A DNA stretch of 64,000 nucleotides from Pseudomonas frederiksbergensis (GCF_001952935.1 NZ_CP018320.1:17842-81841); one strand, 5' to 3'; shown: positions 1 to 9,417, counted from the stretch's first letter. A program made the numbers and translations. Notes: generated from the letters alone by a model not told the origin.

Positions 1-2
1 GG

Positions 3-428
3 GACCAGGGGCTGGGTATCACGCCTTGGTCGCCGTTGGGCGCGGGGTTTCTCACCGGCAAATACCCCCGTGGCGGCAAGGGCCCGCGGGGGGCCCGGCG
101 CAGTAAGGAAGAACATAATTTCATTCAGATCGAAGAGGAAAAGGCCTACGCGATCCTGGACGAGGTGCAGCGCATCGCCAAGTTGCGCGGGGTGAGTTCG
201 GCGCAGGTCTCGCTCAATTATCTGCTGCGCAAGTCGCCCGTCAGTTCGGTGATTATCGGCGCCACCAAACCCGAGCAGTTGCAGGACAACCTGAAGACTG
301 TCGATTGGCAGCTTTCGGCTGAGGAGGTCGCCGCACTTGATGAGATCAGCACACCGCCGCGACTGTATCCACACTGGATGCTCGAGTTCACCCGCCTCGA
401 CCGCGACAACCCGGCAATGATCATGTAA
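3..428 (+). CDS. Aldo/keto reductase, C-terminal part (cut by window start)
   Basis: The reading frame is open from the first codon of the window, so the gene starts upstream. The visible 141 residues carry the C-terminal half of an NADPH-dependent aldo/keto reductase: the ITPWSPLGAGFLTGKY segment, then an SSAQVSLNYLLRK helix and the SSVIIGATKPEQLQDN cofactor-binding segment typical of the family's last strands. It ends in a natural-looking TAA after a normal-length tail. The substrate cannot be told from sequence. Its neighbours are decayed gene pieces, so operon context gives no help. Confidence 0.8.
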   Translation, partial: DQGLGITPWSPLGAGFLTGKYPRGGKGPRGARRSKEEHNFIQIEEEKAYAILDEVQRIAKLRGVSSAQVSLNYLLRKSPVSSVIIGATKPEQLQDNLKTVDWQLSAEEVAALDEISTPPRLYPHWMLEFTRLDRDNPAMIM

Positions 429-471
429 TTGATCGGCGCGCACTGTGGTGCAGATTGATGCACCCATCAAA

Positions 472-600
472 TCGGATGCGGGCGGATTCGACTTTCAGCT
501 TGAACGTGTCAATCTGCAAGGTGCCGAGATTGAAACCGGCGCCGATTACAACTCCATCAACCCCGGCGGCTATGTCTCTGCTTTGCAACTCGATCGGCAC
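472..600 (+). pseudogene. Glutathione S-transferase N-terminal remnant
   Basis: About 38 codons read as the thioredoxin-like N-terminal domain of a glutathione S-transferase: FDFQLERVNLQGAEIETG followed by the INPGGYVSALQLD segment that normally holds the cis-proline before strand 3. No start codon region, no C-terminal helical domain and a frame change right after QLD show it is a fragment. The call rests on motif resemblance alone. Confidence 0.5.
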
Positions 601-628
601 AATAAGGAAAACGCTGCGCCAGCCCGCG

Positions 629-757
629 CCTTTAATTTCTCACGGTGGCGGGCCCTGCTTCTTCATGGACTGGGACCCGCCCGACACCTGGGCGCGGCAT
701 CGCGCCTTTCTGGGACGGTTGCCGGCCACTCTGCCCGAACGGTCGCGCACCCTGCTG
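629..757 (+). pseudogene. LigB/DODA-type extradiol dioxygenase N-terminal remnant
   Basis: In one plus-strand frame the codons read LISHGGGPCFFMDWDPPDTW followed by a segment ending in LPATLPERSRTLL. This matches the start of class III (LigB-like, 4,5-DOPA) extradiol dioxygenases, including the first metal-ligand histidine in SHGGGP. It breaks off after about 43 codons where it meets the opposite-strand GIY-YIG fragment, so it is not functional. Confidence 0.5.
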
Positions 758-762
758 CACCT

Positions 763-950
763 TCCTTGTTCGAGACGTGGTTCTTCAGCCGGTCACCGAC
801 GGGGTCGGCCTCCCCGATGTAGATCGTTTCTTCGGCGGCATTGCCGACAAGGATGTAGATGCCGACTTGCGAGAAGCCCGGCTCCTGCTTCAACAGGTGT
901 AAAAGCTCTTTGTTGAGACAACGCCGTACCCTGACCAGTTCGATTTGTCG
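763..950 (-). pseudogene. GIY-YIG domain protein fragment
   Basis: The minus strand encodes QVGIYILVG followed by ETIYIGEADPVGDRLKNHVSNKE, a clear GIY-YIG nuclease core with the GIY and YIG strands and the following Arg-bearing helix. The frame runs into unrelated sequence directly after SNKE, at the point where the LigB fragment ends on the other strand. This marks a deletion junction near 760. No start is identifiable. Confidence 0.55.
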
Positions 951-1015
951 AGGTGATGAATGCCCTCGGGGTCTCCGGATGTTGCGAAAAGAGTAATAGA
1001 AAATGGCTGCATTGA

Positions 1016-2033
1016 TTAGCCCCAGGCTGCGCTAATCAGGGTGGCGAGATCGCGCCGCGACAAGACTTCTGTGAATTCACGCCAATCCCTGTCCGATGGC
1101 ATCATCGTGCCGGTGTAGCGCAGGTCGAAGCCTGTCGCTGTCTTCTGGGCATTGATGTACTCGTCCAACTGTTCACCGAGTGTTTCGATGTCATCGATCC
1201 ACTCGTCCTTGATGGTGTCAGCCAGCGACCCGAAGAGGTCGTAGCGGTTCTTCATGCGCTCGGACAGGCGCTCGTAGATCTTTTCGTCCACGGTCTGCTC
1301 GAACACAAGGTTCAGCATATCCACGGTTTCACGCCGCTGTCCGAAGCGTTTGATCCGGCCAATCCGCTGTCCGAGGCGCGTTGGGTTCCACGGCAGATCG
1401 ACGTTGATCAGCGTGCCCAAGGTTTGCAGGTTCAAGCCTTTCGCAGGCGGCATCGGTAGCTATCATGACGCGAATCTGGTGCTCGGCGACCATCGGCTTC
1501 AAGGTTTCACGCTCGACACTCACGCTGTCGCCGCGCTGGTACAGACGGCTCCGATCCACACCCGCATAAAGGCCGACAGCTTCTTCCGGGTGGCGCGCCG
1601 CCAGCGAGTCCGCCAGCCACTTCGCTGTGTCGTAGTACTGCTGAAGATGATGACGCCCAATCCCAGCCATTTCTCCTTGTCGAGAAAATGGACGACGGTC
1701 TCCATCTTCGTATCGGCTTCTAACCGCTCGAGTCGGGTGATCAGCCTCTGCAATCGCTCCATTGGCAGCCACCAGATAGGCGTAGTCGCCCTCGGCCAGT
1801 CTCTCCGGCTGGCTGATGGCCGTCACCGGCACACCGATGGCATCGACCTCGCTGGCAGGCAAGGCTGCATCGAGCGTGAGCAGTGGCGCATAGTCCTCGC
1901 TCACCACGGCAGTGATGTCGGCGCTGGATGCGGTGGCCAGTTGCCAATTCAACTGCCCGGTTCCACCAGCGGCGGCTAGCGCACCGAGATAGGTGTCCGT
2001 GTCGGTCAGGTAGGGGAGCCCGCAGAATTCGGA
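1016..2033 (-). pseudogene. SNF2-family helicase remnant with several frameshifts
   Basis: Pieces in different frames together form the C-terminal part of a SNF2/DEAD-like ATPase. The 5' part (about 2030-1770) includes a GLPYLTDTDTYLG segment; a middle part reads TKMETVVHFLDKEKWLGLGV; the next has QQYYDTAKWLADSLAARHP and IRVMIATDAACE; the last has GLNLQTLGTLINVDLPWNP followed by LGQRIGRIKRFGQ, the helicase motifs V and VI. At least two frame changes (near 1640 and 1455) and a missing N-terminal ATPase half make it a pseudogene. The 3' end looks natural. Confidence 0.65.
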
Positions 2034-2145
2034 AAAAATCGTACGCTAACAGTTCAAGTGTCCCGGCCACGCCTGACTGTAGCTTGTTGACTGGTCAATC
2101 GGTCTCGCGGGTAAAGCGATAGAACAAGTTCGGCTCGCTGACCAC

Positions 2146-3057
2146 TTACAAATACCCTTTATCGTCGATGGTTGCGCCTTCGGCTTGGGGTATACCTTTC
2201 AGCAAACCAGCAAACCCCCTCTCCAAGGAGCGGAAACTCACCACCTTGCCCTCATCGGTCATTTCAATCAGCAGTTTCGACTCGTCGCTTAGCAATATCA
2301 GATGACCGCTCTGTTGATCGAAGACGACCGAAGACAAGTCAGTGGCAAATACCTTGTCTTTTACTAAGCTGGACAGGTCGCGGACGTGCAGGGAAAAACC
2401 TCCTGCCAGACTGGTACGAAGGCCGCTCACCTCAAGCAATTGGCGAGGGTCACGCTCCTTGGTCACAAACAGGCGGTCACCTTCCAGGTCGTAGGCGAGC
2501 CCTTCAAGGCCTTTGTTGTCCTCTTTGCCAAGCGCCAAGGTCAGGATTGGATACTGGTTTCGGCTCAATGAGCGGTCAGAAGAAAGCTTGCCGTCTTCGT
2601 CGATGAGGACATCCACGATAACCAGGCTCTGCCGACGCTCCTCGGCAATTACCAATTGACCGTTGCCGGCATAAGACACCGCTTCCACATCGTGGAAGCC
2701 ATCCAGGCTGTAACGTCGCTCCACGTCACCGTCACGGCTGAGGGCCAGCAGTTCGTTCGGGCCATTGGTAACCGCCCACAGCAGTTTTAGATCAGGGTCG
2801 AAGGTCAGGCCCGAAAGGTTATTGTCCACACCGGGAACCGGCTTAACATCCAGCTCAACCCGATAGCCAGGCAGCCACACAGAGCGTTCCTGCCAATCGT
2901 CGGTGTGCCAGTAGGTCGTGATCCAGAAGTACAAGCGATCATCAAGGTGATGGGTGCGGACTTGGAATACGGTGAGCAACACCAGGCACAGCAGCGTCCA
3001 CATCCAGATGCTTGCTTTCCGTGTTCGGCCCAGCCAGTTTTTTGCCAACAAATACAT
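2146..3057 (-). CDS. SdiA-regulated domain protein, ended early by a TAA codon
   Basis: This 303-codon gene encodes a protein with an N-terminal membrane anchor (about residues 14-32) and a periplasmic beta-propeller-like region with LSGLTFDPDLKLLWAVTN, DVEAVSYAGNGQLVIAEE and NKGLEGLAYDLEGDRLFVTKE repeats. This is the SdiA-regulated (YjiK-like) family, whose biochemical role is unknown. The start at 3057 has a GAGG site seven bases upstream. The frame ends at TAA (2146-2148), but translation beyond it gives VVSEPNLFYRFTRETD and a TGA at 2095, the family's usual ending. One nonsense change has therefore removed 17 residues. Confidence 0.75.
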   Translation of the reverse strand: MYLLAKNWLGRTRKASIWMWTLLCLVLLTVFQVRTHHLDDRLYFWITTYWHTDDWQERSVWLPGYRVELDVKPVPGVDNNLSGLTFDPDLKLLWAVTNGPNELLALSRDGDVERRYSLDGFHDVEAVSYAGNGQLVIAEERRQSLVIVDVLIDEDGKLSSDRSLSRNQYPILTLALGKEDNKGLEGLAYDLEGDRLFVTKERDPRQLLEVSGLRTSLAGGFSLHVRDLSSLVKDKVFATDLSSVVFDQQSGHLILLSDESKLLIEMTDEGKVVSFRSLERGFAGLLKGIPQAEGATIDDKGYL

Positions 3058-3103
3058 TCGGAACCTCGTTAATCGGGGCTGACGCCACGAGCTGTCATGG
3101 GGT

Positions 3104-3463
3104 TCAACCCGACTCGACGCGACTGGCACAGGTGATACACAGTGGCGTGGCCGGATCAAACACCAGGCGACCCAGGGCGATCAACGCGCCGCATTGGTTA
3201 CACCAGCCATACTCACCCTTATGCCAGCGCTTGAGGGCCTGTTGGAGGCGGACGCGTTCATGCTGCGCCCGACCTCGGATGGCATCGTTCATTGCTTGCT
3301 GCTGGAGTGCGTCCATCCTCGACAGACGCCCTACCTTGCTTTGATCCAGCTCTACCGATTGCGAGCGAGATTCAGCGTCTTCCAGCAATCGATCCAGCTC
3401 GGCAGCGCGCTGTTCCAGCAGGGTCTTGAAATGGGCAAGATTGAGGGCGTCGTCCATGGCCAT
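3104..3463 (-). CDS. TraR/DksA-family zinc finger protein
   Basis: The 119-residue product has an N-terminal coiled coil rich in Gln, Arg and Asp and a C-terminal four-cysteine zinc finger, CNQCGALIALGRLVFDP followed by LCITC, as in TraR/DksA proteins that bind the RNA polymerase secondary channel. The start ATG overlaps the stop of the upstream universal stress gene (TAATG), so the two are translationally coupled. Its target promoters are unknown. The pairing of UspA and small DksA-like genes is common in Pseudomonas stress islands. Confidence 0.75.
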   Translation of the reverse strand: MAMDDALNLAHFKTLLEQRAAELDRLLEDAESRSQSVELDQSKVGRLSRMDALQQQAMNDAIRGRAQHERVRLQQALKRWHKGEYGWCNQCGALIALGRLVFDPATPLCITCASRVESG

Positions 3464-4218
3464 TAGCGGAGCAGCAACAGCGGACTGGTGGTTGTGCGAA
3501 GCATGCTGGTCGTGGTGCTGCCGACCAGGAATTGCCGGATACGTGAATGTCCATAGGCCCCCATCACCAGCAGATCGATGCCATGCTCTTTCTGATAGGC
3601 GTGCAAGGTAGGCTCTATCTCACCGCTCCGGGTATCGGCACGAACAGTGAAGCCGACGTTGATCAGCACTTTCTGCGCCCAGTCCAGCTGTGCGGACGCT
3701 TCATCGCTTACGGTGCCAACCATGACCAGGTGGATCGGCAACCCCTTCAGCAGCGGGCTGGCTGCCCGCATCTCCACCCCCTTGCGGGTAGTAGCTCCGC
3801 CATCGAATGCCAGCATCGCGCTCTTGGGCTTTTGGAAGCTGGCCGGGGTGACGAGGATCGGCCGGTGCATGATACGAATCACGCTTTCCAGCTGGCTCCC
3901 GACATGCTGACTCAGACCACCGCTAGATTCGCCCTGGCGACCGATGACCAGCAGGCGCGTTTCGCTTTGCAGCTCTTGCAGGCTTTCCAGCAAATCGCCA
4001 TGACGTTGCTTGGACTCCGGCGCGGTCACACCATACGTCATGGCTCGCTCTTTCGCGGCCGCTAACATGATCCGCCCCTGCTCCAGGGCCAACTTGCCGC
4101 GCTGTTCATCCAGGGAAGCAAGCTCATCGAGCAGATGCTCGCGGCTGCAAAGGCCGATATTACCACTCAAGTCGGCCGCAACTGGGTACTGGCGCTGATC
4201 CAGCATGGCGCAGGCCAT
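3463..4218 (-). CDS. Tandem universal stress protein, N-terminally truncated
   Basis: The 251-residue product carries a second UspA domain with SAMLAFDGGATTRKGVEM at its start and LLVMGAYGHSRIRQFLVGSTT, the ATP-binding G-2X-G-9X-G(S/T) signature, near its end. The first domain retains only its middle and end (LLVIGRQGESSGG). Its first strand, with the usual V(D)GS nucleotide contact, is missing: an in-frame TGA lies eight codons before this ATG and sequence upstream is unrelated. The gene was probably cut by a deletion near 4220. It lies directly upstream of, and overlaps, the DksA-like gene. Confidence 0.7.
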   Translation of the reverse strand: MACAMLDQRQYPVAADLSGNIGLCSREHLLDELASLDEQRGKLALEQGRIMLAAAKERAMTYGVTAPESKQRHGDLLESLQELQSETRLLVIGRQGESSGGLSQHVGSQLESVIRIMHRPILVTPASFQKPKSAMLAFDGGATTRKGVEMRAASPLLKGLPIHLVMVGTVSDEASAQLDWAQKVLINVGFTVRADTRSGEIEPTLHAYQKEHGIDLLVMGAYGHSRIRQFLVGSTTTSMLRTTTSPLLLLR

Positions 4219-4495
4219 GTGCAGCTGGTCGATACGAGGTCAAATTGTCGGATGTAGGGGAGCTGTGGCGGGTGTTAAAACCGAAAGCACAGCAGAGCGC
4301 GACCGCTGGCAGAGCAAGCAGTCACAGATGATGCGGGGGGCGAAGCGCTATGGCGGCGTAGGCAGCCAGATCATGTTTTGCAGGGTAAGCATGAGGTCTT
4401 ATCGAGTGTCTTTGGTAACTCAATGGCCGCGACAGCCTACAGGAAGAGAGCAATTTCTGCGAGTCAACCCCCGACTAGGGCGTCCTGCTTGGATG

Positions 4496-5475
4496 TCAGC
4501 CTGAGCTATACCCTAACTGGATGTCAGGCAGCCGGGCAGCCAGCGGCCCGTAGTTGACGCCAGAGTAGTCGCGGCGTTGATTGATCACGCCGCCTTGCAA
4601 CTGGATGGCGGCCAGGTTCTCGACCGTGACGGCAGCATCACCGCCGGTCTGCCAGTCGGTGTAGACCACCGTTAATTCGTTGGGCAGCTCGCCCCACTGG
4701 GCGCACTCGAAGCGTTCCAGCCGCACGATTTCGTCAGGCCCCAACTGCGGCAGGCTGTCGATCCAATAGTCGTCGCGCAGCAGCTTGAGCTCGAATGTGC
4801 CTGGCTCCGGGCCGGTGTAGAGGATGCCGCCAATGTGGTCGATGAAGCTCTCGATGGGCTGCTGGCGCGTCCAGATCAGATTGAGGCCGAAGCCCTCGCT
4901 CGACAAAGCCCACGCCTCGTTCCAGAAACTCCAACCGATGGTGCTCTGCGGATAGCCCATGCCCAATGCGGGTCGGTGAGGCACTGCACCAGAATGTGGG
5001 CTGGATTCATGCCGACGCTAATCTCGCGCCCTTCGTCCTCATCCCAGGTACGCACCTCGGTATTCCACTCCATCCACGGCGCATCCAACCACCCCGCCGT
5101 GAAGCGCCGGACGCGCACTGCCCACGGTTTGATGTTCGGGTTGTTGGCCGCGAACTTGCTCGTTACCAAGGACAGCACGCCCCGGAATGCCGGAATGGAA
5201 CTGCCGAGACGACTCATCAGGTTGTCGTTGCGCCCCTGACCGGCATGACCAGACAGCACATCAATGGTGCCGACCACGCCGCTCTCGCGCTCGTCGCCGC
5301 CAAACAGGGTGGGCTTGTTGATGGAGAGGCTGGTCAGCGGCGCGCGGTCGGCATCACCCCACGCGGTACGGTCGCCCATCTGGATTTCCTGCACAGCATC
5401 GACGGGCCCCTTGCACAAGGCCAGATGCAGTCCCATACGGTAGCGATATCCGACGGTTTGCTTTTTAACCCACTA
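4496..5475 (-). pseudogene. Phage tail protein fragment with frameshift
   Basis: Two overlapping frames join to one protein. The upstream part reads KKQTVGYRYRMGLHLALCKG and VDAVQEIQMGDRTAW and runs to NPAHILVQCLTDPHWAWA. The frame then shifts near 4970 and continues MGYPQSTIGWSFWNEAWALS to a stop at 4496. This resembles a tail-tip/host-specificity type protein of Pseudomonas siphophages. The 5' end is cut: an in-frame TAG lies directly before the first recognisable codons. It is an isolated relic with no other phage genes nearby. Confidence 0.6.
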
Positions 5476-5616
5476 ACTGAGCAGCAACGTTCAACGAAGG
5501 GCCGAGAAACCACTCAATGTGGTGAGTCGGTTCTTAGGCGATGGCCGTTTCTGAATTCAGGTCAGCTGAAAAACCGACTTTTTCAACAGAATCGGCCATA
5601 AGCAGTCAGTCCGTAT

Positions 5617-6531
5617 CTAGGTTTCCGCCGCCTCAGCCAGCAGCCAATCTCGGAAGGTTGTCAGCCTTGGCAAGCTGACGCATTCCGGGCGGTAGACAAC
5701 GTAATAAGCCAAATCTGATGCAACGCTGATCTCTGGAAACAGCCGAATCAGGCGGCCACTCGCCAAGTCATCACGCGCCATAACGCCTCGTGCTAGGGCG
5801 ACTCCGTGCCCTTCGGCAGCAGCCTGCAATACAGCAGCAGAGTTGTTGATTTTCATGCCGCGAAGGGTGGTCGTCTCCGTCACACCAGCTTGTTGCATCC
5901 AGCTCTCCCAGGTCGGGAAGCCTGAGTGGTTATCCATCGAGAGATCGTGGATCAATATCTCCCGGACCAAGTCATTGGGCTTCTGCAGGCAAAAGCGCTC
6001 TCGCCGCAATTGTGGTGAGCATACCGGGTAAATCTCTTCATCCATCATCTTCTCGGCGGCCAGTCCAGGCCACTTGCCCGTGCCATAGCGCACGCCAATG
6101 TCGACTTGCTGAGCAACGAAATCTACCGGCTTGAGGTTGGTGTCTAGCCGCACGTCCGTATCAGGGCAGATGGCCTGGAAGCGGTCGATCCGAGGCAGCA
6201 GCCACTTGACGGCGAAGGCCGGGCTAACGGCCACGGTAAGCACGCAACTGACCGAGCACTCCTGAAGCCGCTCCATCCCTAGGGTCAGTCTGTCGAAACC
6301 TGCTCGAATATCCGGCAGAGCACGTTCGGCCGCATCCGTGGGGATCAACCGTGCTTTGCCGCTGGTACTGCGGACAAAAAGATGAGTGCCTAGCCAATCC
6401 TCGAGTGTGCGCACGAGCTGACCAACCGCTGCCGGCGTGACGTGCAGCTCGGCTGCAGCCGCAGAAAAGCTCTGGTGGCGGGCACTGGCTTCAAAAGCGC
6501 GCAGCGCGTTGAGATGAACTGGAGCCTTCAT
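5617..6531 (-). CDS. LysR-family regulator, GcvA-like
   Basis: The 304-residue product starts with a LysR winged helix-turn-helix (residues 19-47, SAAAAELHVTPAAVGQLVRT) and continues as a periplasmic-binding-protein-like effector domain with VDIGVRYGTGKWPGL, a GcvA-subgroup hallmark. It is divergent from the short-chain dehydrogenase gene at 6836, with 304 bases between the two starts, so it probably controls that gene. The effector is unknown. Confidence 0.8.
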   Translation of the reverse strand: MKAPVHLNALRAFEASARHQSFSAAAAELHVTPAAVGQLVRTLEDWLGTHLFVRSTSGKARLIPTDAAERALPDIRAGFDRLTLGMERLQECSVSCVLTVAVSPAFAVKWLLPRIDRFQAICPDTDVRLDTNLKPVDFVAQQVDIGVRYGTGKWPGLAAEKMMDEEIYPVCSPQLRRERFCLQKPNDLVREILIHDLSMDNHSGFPTWESWMQQAGVTETTTLRGMKINNSAAVLQAAAEGHGVALARGVMARDDLASGRLIRLFPEISVASDLAYYVVYRPECVSLPRLTTFRDWLLAEAAET

Positions 6532-6835
6532 ATCGATAAAGAATTTCTTTAGTGGTGAGAAATTTTATCTCGTTTGTTGGCGGAATTGAAAGCGAGGAAT
6601 ATTCGCTCCAAGGCAAAGTGTGCTGCGGCTAAACTACTCGAAGTCGGCGGAAAGTTTCTGGAGTTTAGCTAAGGTGGAAAATTTTTCTTCCTGCCCTTTA
6701 GTTTCCAGATAGCCACGTTGCACTGGCCCATAGAGGGCACGAACTGCCTGCCGGTGTCGGCGTCTTAGGCAAGTGACTCGCCCCAATCCCCGTTAACCAG
6801 GTACCTGCCGTGGGCAGGTGCAAAGAGGTCTCCCA
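6532..6835. other. Divergent intergenic region between LysR gene and SDR gene
   Basis: This 304-base AT-rich stretch (poly-A/T tracts around 6540-6570 and 6670-6700) separates two divergently transcribed genes and should hold both promoters and any LysR operator. I could not single out a convincing operator. The ribosome binding site of the SDR gene, AGAGG, sits at its right end. Confidence 0.4.
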
Positions 6836-7609
6836 ATGAGCAACCAATTCAACGGTAAGAAACTGCTGGTCGTCGGTGGCACCAGTGGCATGGGTCTGGA
6901 AACTGCACGCCAGTTTCTCTCTGAAGGCGGCAGCGTAGTCATCATCGGTAACCGTCCTGAAAAAACCGAAGAGGCTCGTAAAGACCTCTCCGCTCAGGGA
7001 AACGTGACTGCTCTTACTGCAGATCTGACCAGCGACGAAGGCCTGGCCAAACTGATCAAGACCATCAGCCAGCAGCACTCGGATATCGACATGCTAGTGA
7101 ACGCTGCCGGTGTGTTCTTCCCGAAACCTTTCCTGGAACACCAGGATGCGGACTACGACCAGTACATGAAGCTGAACAAGGCGTTCTTCTTTATCACCCA
7201 AAAGGTTACCGCCAACCTGGTTGAGCAAAACCGTCCAGGCGCCATCGTGAACATCGGCTCGATGTGGGCCAAGCAAGCGATCGCCGCCACCCCGTCATCT
7301 GCCTACTCCATGGCTAAGGCCGGCCTGCATTCCCTGACTCAGCACCTAGCGATGGAACTAGCTTCGAAGAACATCCGCGTGAATGCCGTTTCCCCGGCAG
7401 TTGTGCAAACCCCGATCTACGAAGGCTTCATCCCGAAAGCGGAAGTGCATAGCGCGCTGCAGGGCTTCAACAGTTTCCACCCGATAGGCCGTGTTGGCAC
7501 TCCGCAGGACGTGGCTGGTATAGTTGTCTTCCTCCTCTCCGAGCAAGCCAGCTGGGTTACCGGCGCAATCTGGGACGTCGATGGTGGTGTTATGGCTGGT
7601 CGCAACTAA
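6836..7609 (+). CDS. Short-chain dehydrogenase/reductase
   Basis: The 257-residue product has the classical SDR layout: nucleotide-binding GGTSGMG (residues 14-20), the NAAG segment, an upstream serine in NIGSM, and the YSMAK catalytic Tyr-Lys pair. It ends with a WDVDGGVMAG tail. An AGAGG site precedes the chosen ATG. It likely oxidises or reduces a hydroxyl/carbonyl with NAD(P)H, and the substrate is unknown. It is the first gene of a plus-strand cluster that continues with a small protein and an OsmC-like gene, opposite a LysR regulator. Confidence 0.82.
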   Translation: MSNQFNGKKLLVVGGTSGMGLETARQFLSEGGSVVIIGNRPEKTEEARKDLSAQGNVTALTADLTSDEGLAKLIKTISQQHSDIDMLVNAAGVFFPKPFLEHQDADYDQYMKLNKAFFFITQKVTANLVEQNRPGAIVNIGSMWAKQAIAATPSSAYSMAKAGLHSLTQHLAMELASKNIRVNAVSPAVVQTPIYEGFIPKAEVHSALQGFNSFHPIGRVGTPQDVAGIVVFLLSEQASWVTGAIWDVDGGVMAGRN

Positions 7610-7682
7610 GACCTGGGCCCAGTTGCCAAGGATCGGGACAGGAAATGCGGAACCACTCACTTCGTAAATCTGGAGATCCAAC

Positions 7683-7961
7683 ATGGTCTATCTACAGATC
7701 ACGCTGATGATCGAGCGCACTAATCGTGCTGCTGCCTGCATTTACCAACAGTACAAGGAGACGTTCCTGGAGAAGATCCAAGGCGCAAAGTCCAAGACAC
7801 AGCTGGTACGCGACGAAGAAGTGTAGGTGCTGCATTGCTTCGACACGCTGGAGAACGCCAACGCCTACCTGCAAAGCGAGTTGTTCGCCGCTGACGTAGT
7901 CGGCGGCCTCAAGCCCCTGCTGGCTGCCGAACCCGACGTACATACCTACACCGCCATCTGA
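7683..7961 (+). pseudogene. Small unrecognised protein interrupted by an in-frame TAG
   Basis: One frame runs for 92 codons from ATG to TGA with a single TAG at 7824-7826 (codon 48). Before it the product reads MVYLQITLMIERTNRAAACI and so on; after it VLHCFDTLENANAYLQSELF to a VHTYTAI end. The consistent reading frame on both sides and the position between the SDR and OsmC genes show one gene with an amber codon. I recognise no family. Confidence 0.6.
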
Positions 7962-7968
7962 GGAGCTC

Positions 7969-8325
7969 GTGATTACAACTGCTTTGCTCAACGGCATTTA
8001 TCTGAACGCTCTGGTGGAGGCAGGCAACGCCAGTCGAGCAAATCGGGAAACTACCAAGTTCACTCTGTCTTTGAACGGGACGTGGGACGGCGGCAGCAAA
8101 ATGACTGCAAGCACTGGAGCTGCATTCATGGGTGGGCAGCGTGATGAGGCGCGAGCCGGCCGCTTCACACTCGTCAGCGATGAGCCTGTACCATTGGGTA
8201 CGGACACTGGTGCCAGCCTTCTCGAGTACGAGCTGCAAGCACTCGCCTCCTGCTACACAGTCACCATTGCTATGGCTGCTGCACGGCGCGGGATCGAGCT
8301 GGAGAGCGTTCAGCTAGAGCTCTCG
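7969..8325 (+). pseudogene. OsmC-like protein, 3' end lost at an IS junction
   Basis: A GAGGAG site precedes a GTG start. The product keeps the OsmC/Ohr-family core: a beta-strand region with RAGRFTLVSDEPVPLGTDTG and the LLEYELQALASCYTVTIAMA helix that carries the first redox cysteine. After ESVQLEL the frame runs into the truncated end of the adjacent IS3 element, so the second cysteine region is missing. It follows the SDR gene and an amber-interrupted small gene, and the three were probably one operon. Confidence 0.65.
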
Positions 8326-9017
8326 GCCATGCCGTTGCTCTGCGGGCTACGCACCGGCGTGGTCAGCGGTTGCAAGCCGATCTGTCGGGCAAACTGGCGT
8401 GTCTGTTCAGCGATGTAGGCCGAGCCATTGTCGCTCAGCCATTGCACCGGGGTGGCAGGCGCCTCTTCACCGAAGCGTTTTTCCACCGCCTCCAGCATCA
8501 GATCACGGATATCGTCGCCGCTGTACCCGGTCGGGCTGGCCACCCAACCGATGGCTTCGCGGTCGCAGCAGTCCAGGGCAAAGGTCACGCTCAGCTTGGC
8601 GTTATCATCACAGCGAAACTCAAACCCGTCCGAGCACCACCGGGTATCGCTGGTGGCCACGGCAATTCGGCCTTCGTGACGGCGTGCCACACCCGGTTGT
8701 TTAATCCGTCGCTCCAGCAGCAACTGATGATCGCGCATGACGCGATAAACCCGCTTGACGTTGATCGGCGCCTGACTCTGCTTTTCACGCCGACGACGCA
8801 GCAACCCCCACACACGGCGGTACCCGTAGCTGGGCAGTTCACTCACTTCAGCCTGAATTTCTTCGACCAGTGCGGCATCGTCCAGTGCAGGGCGACGCCG
8901 CTCGACCTGAGCATTTGGGTTGAGTCGAACCGTCAATTGCGAGCGCGCTACACCGAGACTTTCACTGATCAGCTTCACTGGTCGTCCCCCGGCAACAAGG
9001 GTGAGTGCGCAATCCAT
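8310..9017 (-). pseudogene. IS3-family transposase OrfB, C-terminally truncated
   Basis: The frame begins at the ATG that follows the A-run in orfA. It shows the HTH_21 region ELPSYGYRRVWGLLRRRR and the rve integrase core, with the first catalytic Asp in WCSDGFEFRCDDN and the second in QWLSDNGSAYIAEQ. It stops after SPQSNGMAES, exactly where the third catalytic residue (Glu) helix would follow, so the DDE triad is incomplete. Confidence 0.8.
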
Positions 9018-9417
9018 TTTCGCGACCGAGCAATCTCCACAGCTTCCTGAAGGATCTCGACCTGCATGGTTTTCTTGCCAAGCATGCGCTGTAGCTCGCG
9101 GATCTGCTTGAGCGCATCGGCCAGCTCGGAAGCGGGCACCACGCTCTCCCCAGCACTGACAGCCGAGAGACTGCCGCTCTGATAGAGCTTGCGCCACTGA
9201 AACAACTGGTTGGCATTCACGCCATTCTGTCGAGCCACCACCGAGACGCTTTGCCCCGGTTGCAGGCTCTCGCGAACCATGGCCAGTTTTTGCTCCGGGC
9301 TCCAGCGGCGACGCCGCTCCTGACCCAAAAGCTCCCCACCCTTATCGTTTCTATTAGTCATATACACAGTCGTTTGCCTATCCCTTATGTTAAGGGGGAA
9401 ACGGTGTCCTGTCTTTC
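8316..9417 (-). mobile_element. IS3-family insertion sequence, one end deleted
   Basis: The element holds overlapping orfA and orfB transposase frames on the minus strand. Its orfA-side end meets a broken IS30 gene near 9417, suggesting it inserted there. Its orfB-side end is cut inside the DDE domain near 8320, where OsmC sequence begins. The missing terminus means a later deletion, and the element can no longer transpose by itself. I could not define terminal inverted repeats. Confidence 0.75.
8975..9367 (-). CDS. IS3-family transposase OrfA
   Basis: The 130-residue product has a helix-turn-helix of the IS3 OrfA type: RRRRWSPEQKLAMVRESLQP with SVSVVARQNGVNANQLFQWR. This is followed by a leucine-zipper-like helix ending in LGKKTMQVEILQEAVEIARS. 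Near its 3' end an A-AAA run (about 9017-9021) just before the orfB ATG offers the usual slippage site for making an OrfAB fusion by -1 frameshifting. Confidence 0.82.
   Translation of the reverse strand: MYMTNRNDKGGELLGQERRRRWSPEQKLAMVRESLQPGQSVSVVARQNGVNANQLFQWRKLYQSGSLSAVSAGESVVPASELADALKQIRELQRMLGKKTMQVEILQEAVEIARSRKWIAHSPLLPGDDQ

Noticed and set aside
4219..4495. Possible gene between the truncated UspA gene and the phage tail relic
   Set aside because: A 99-codon frame exists but has no motif, no ribosome binding site and lies at a deletion joint.
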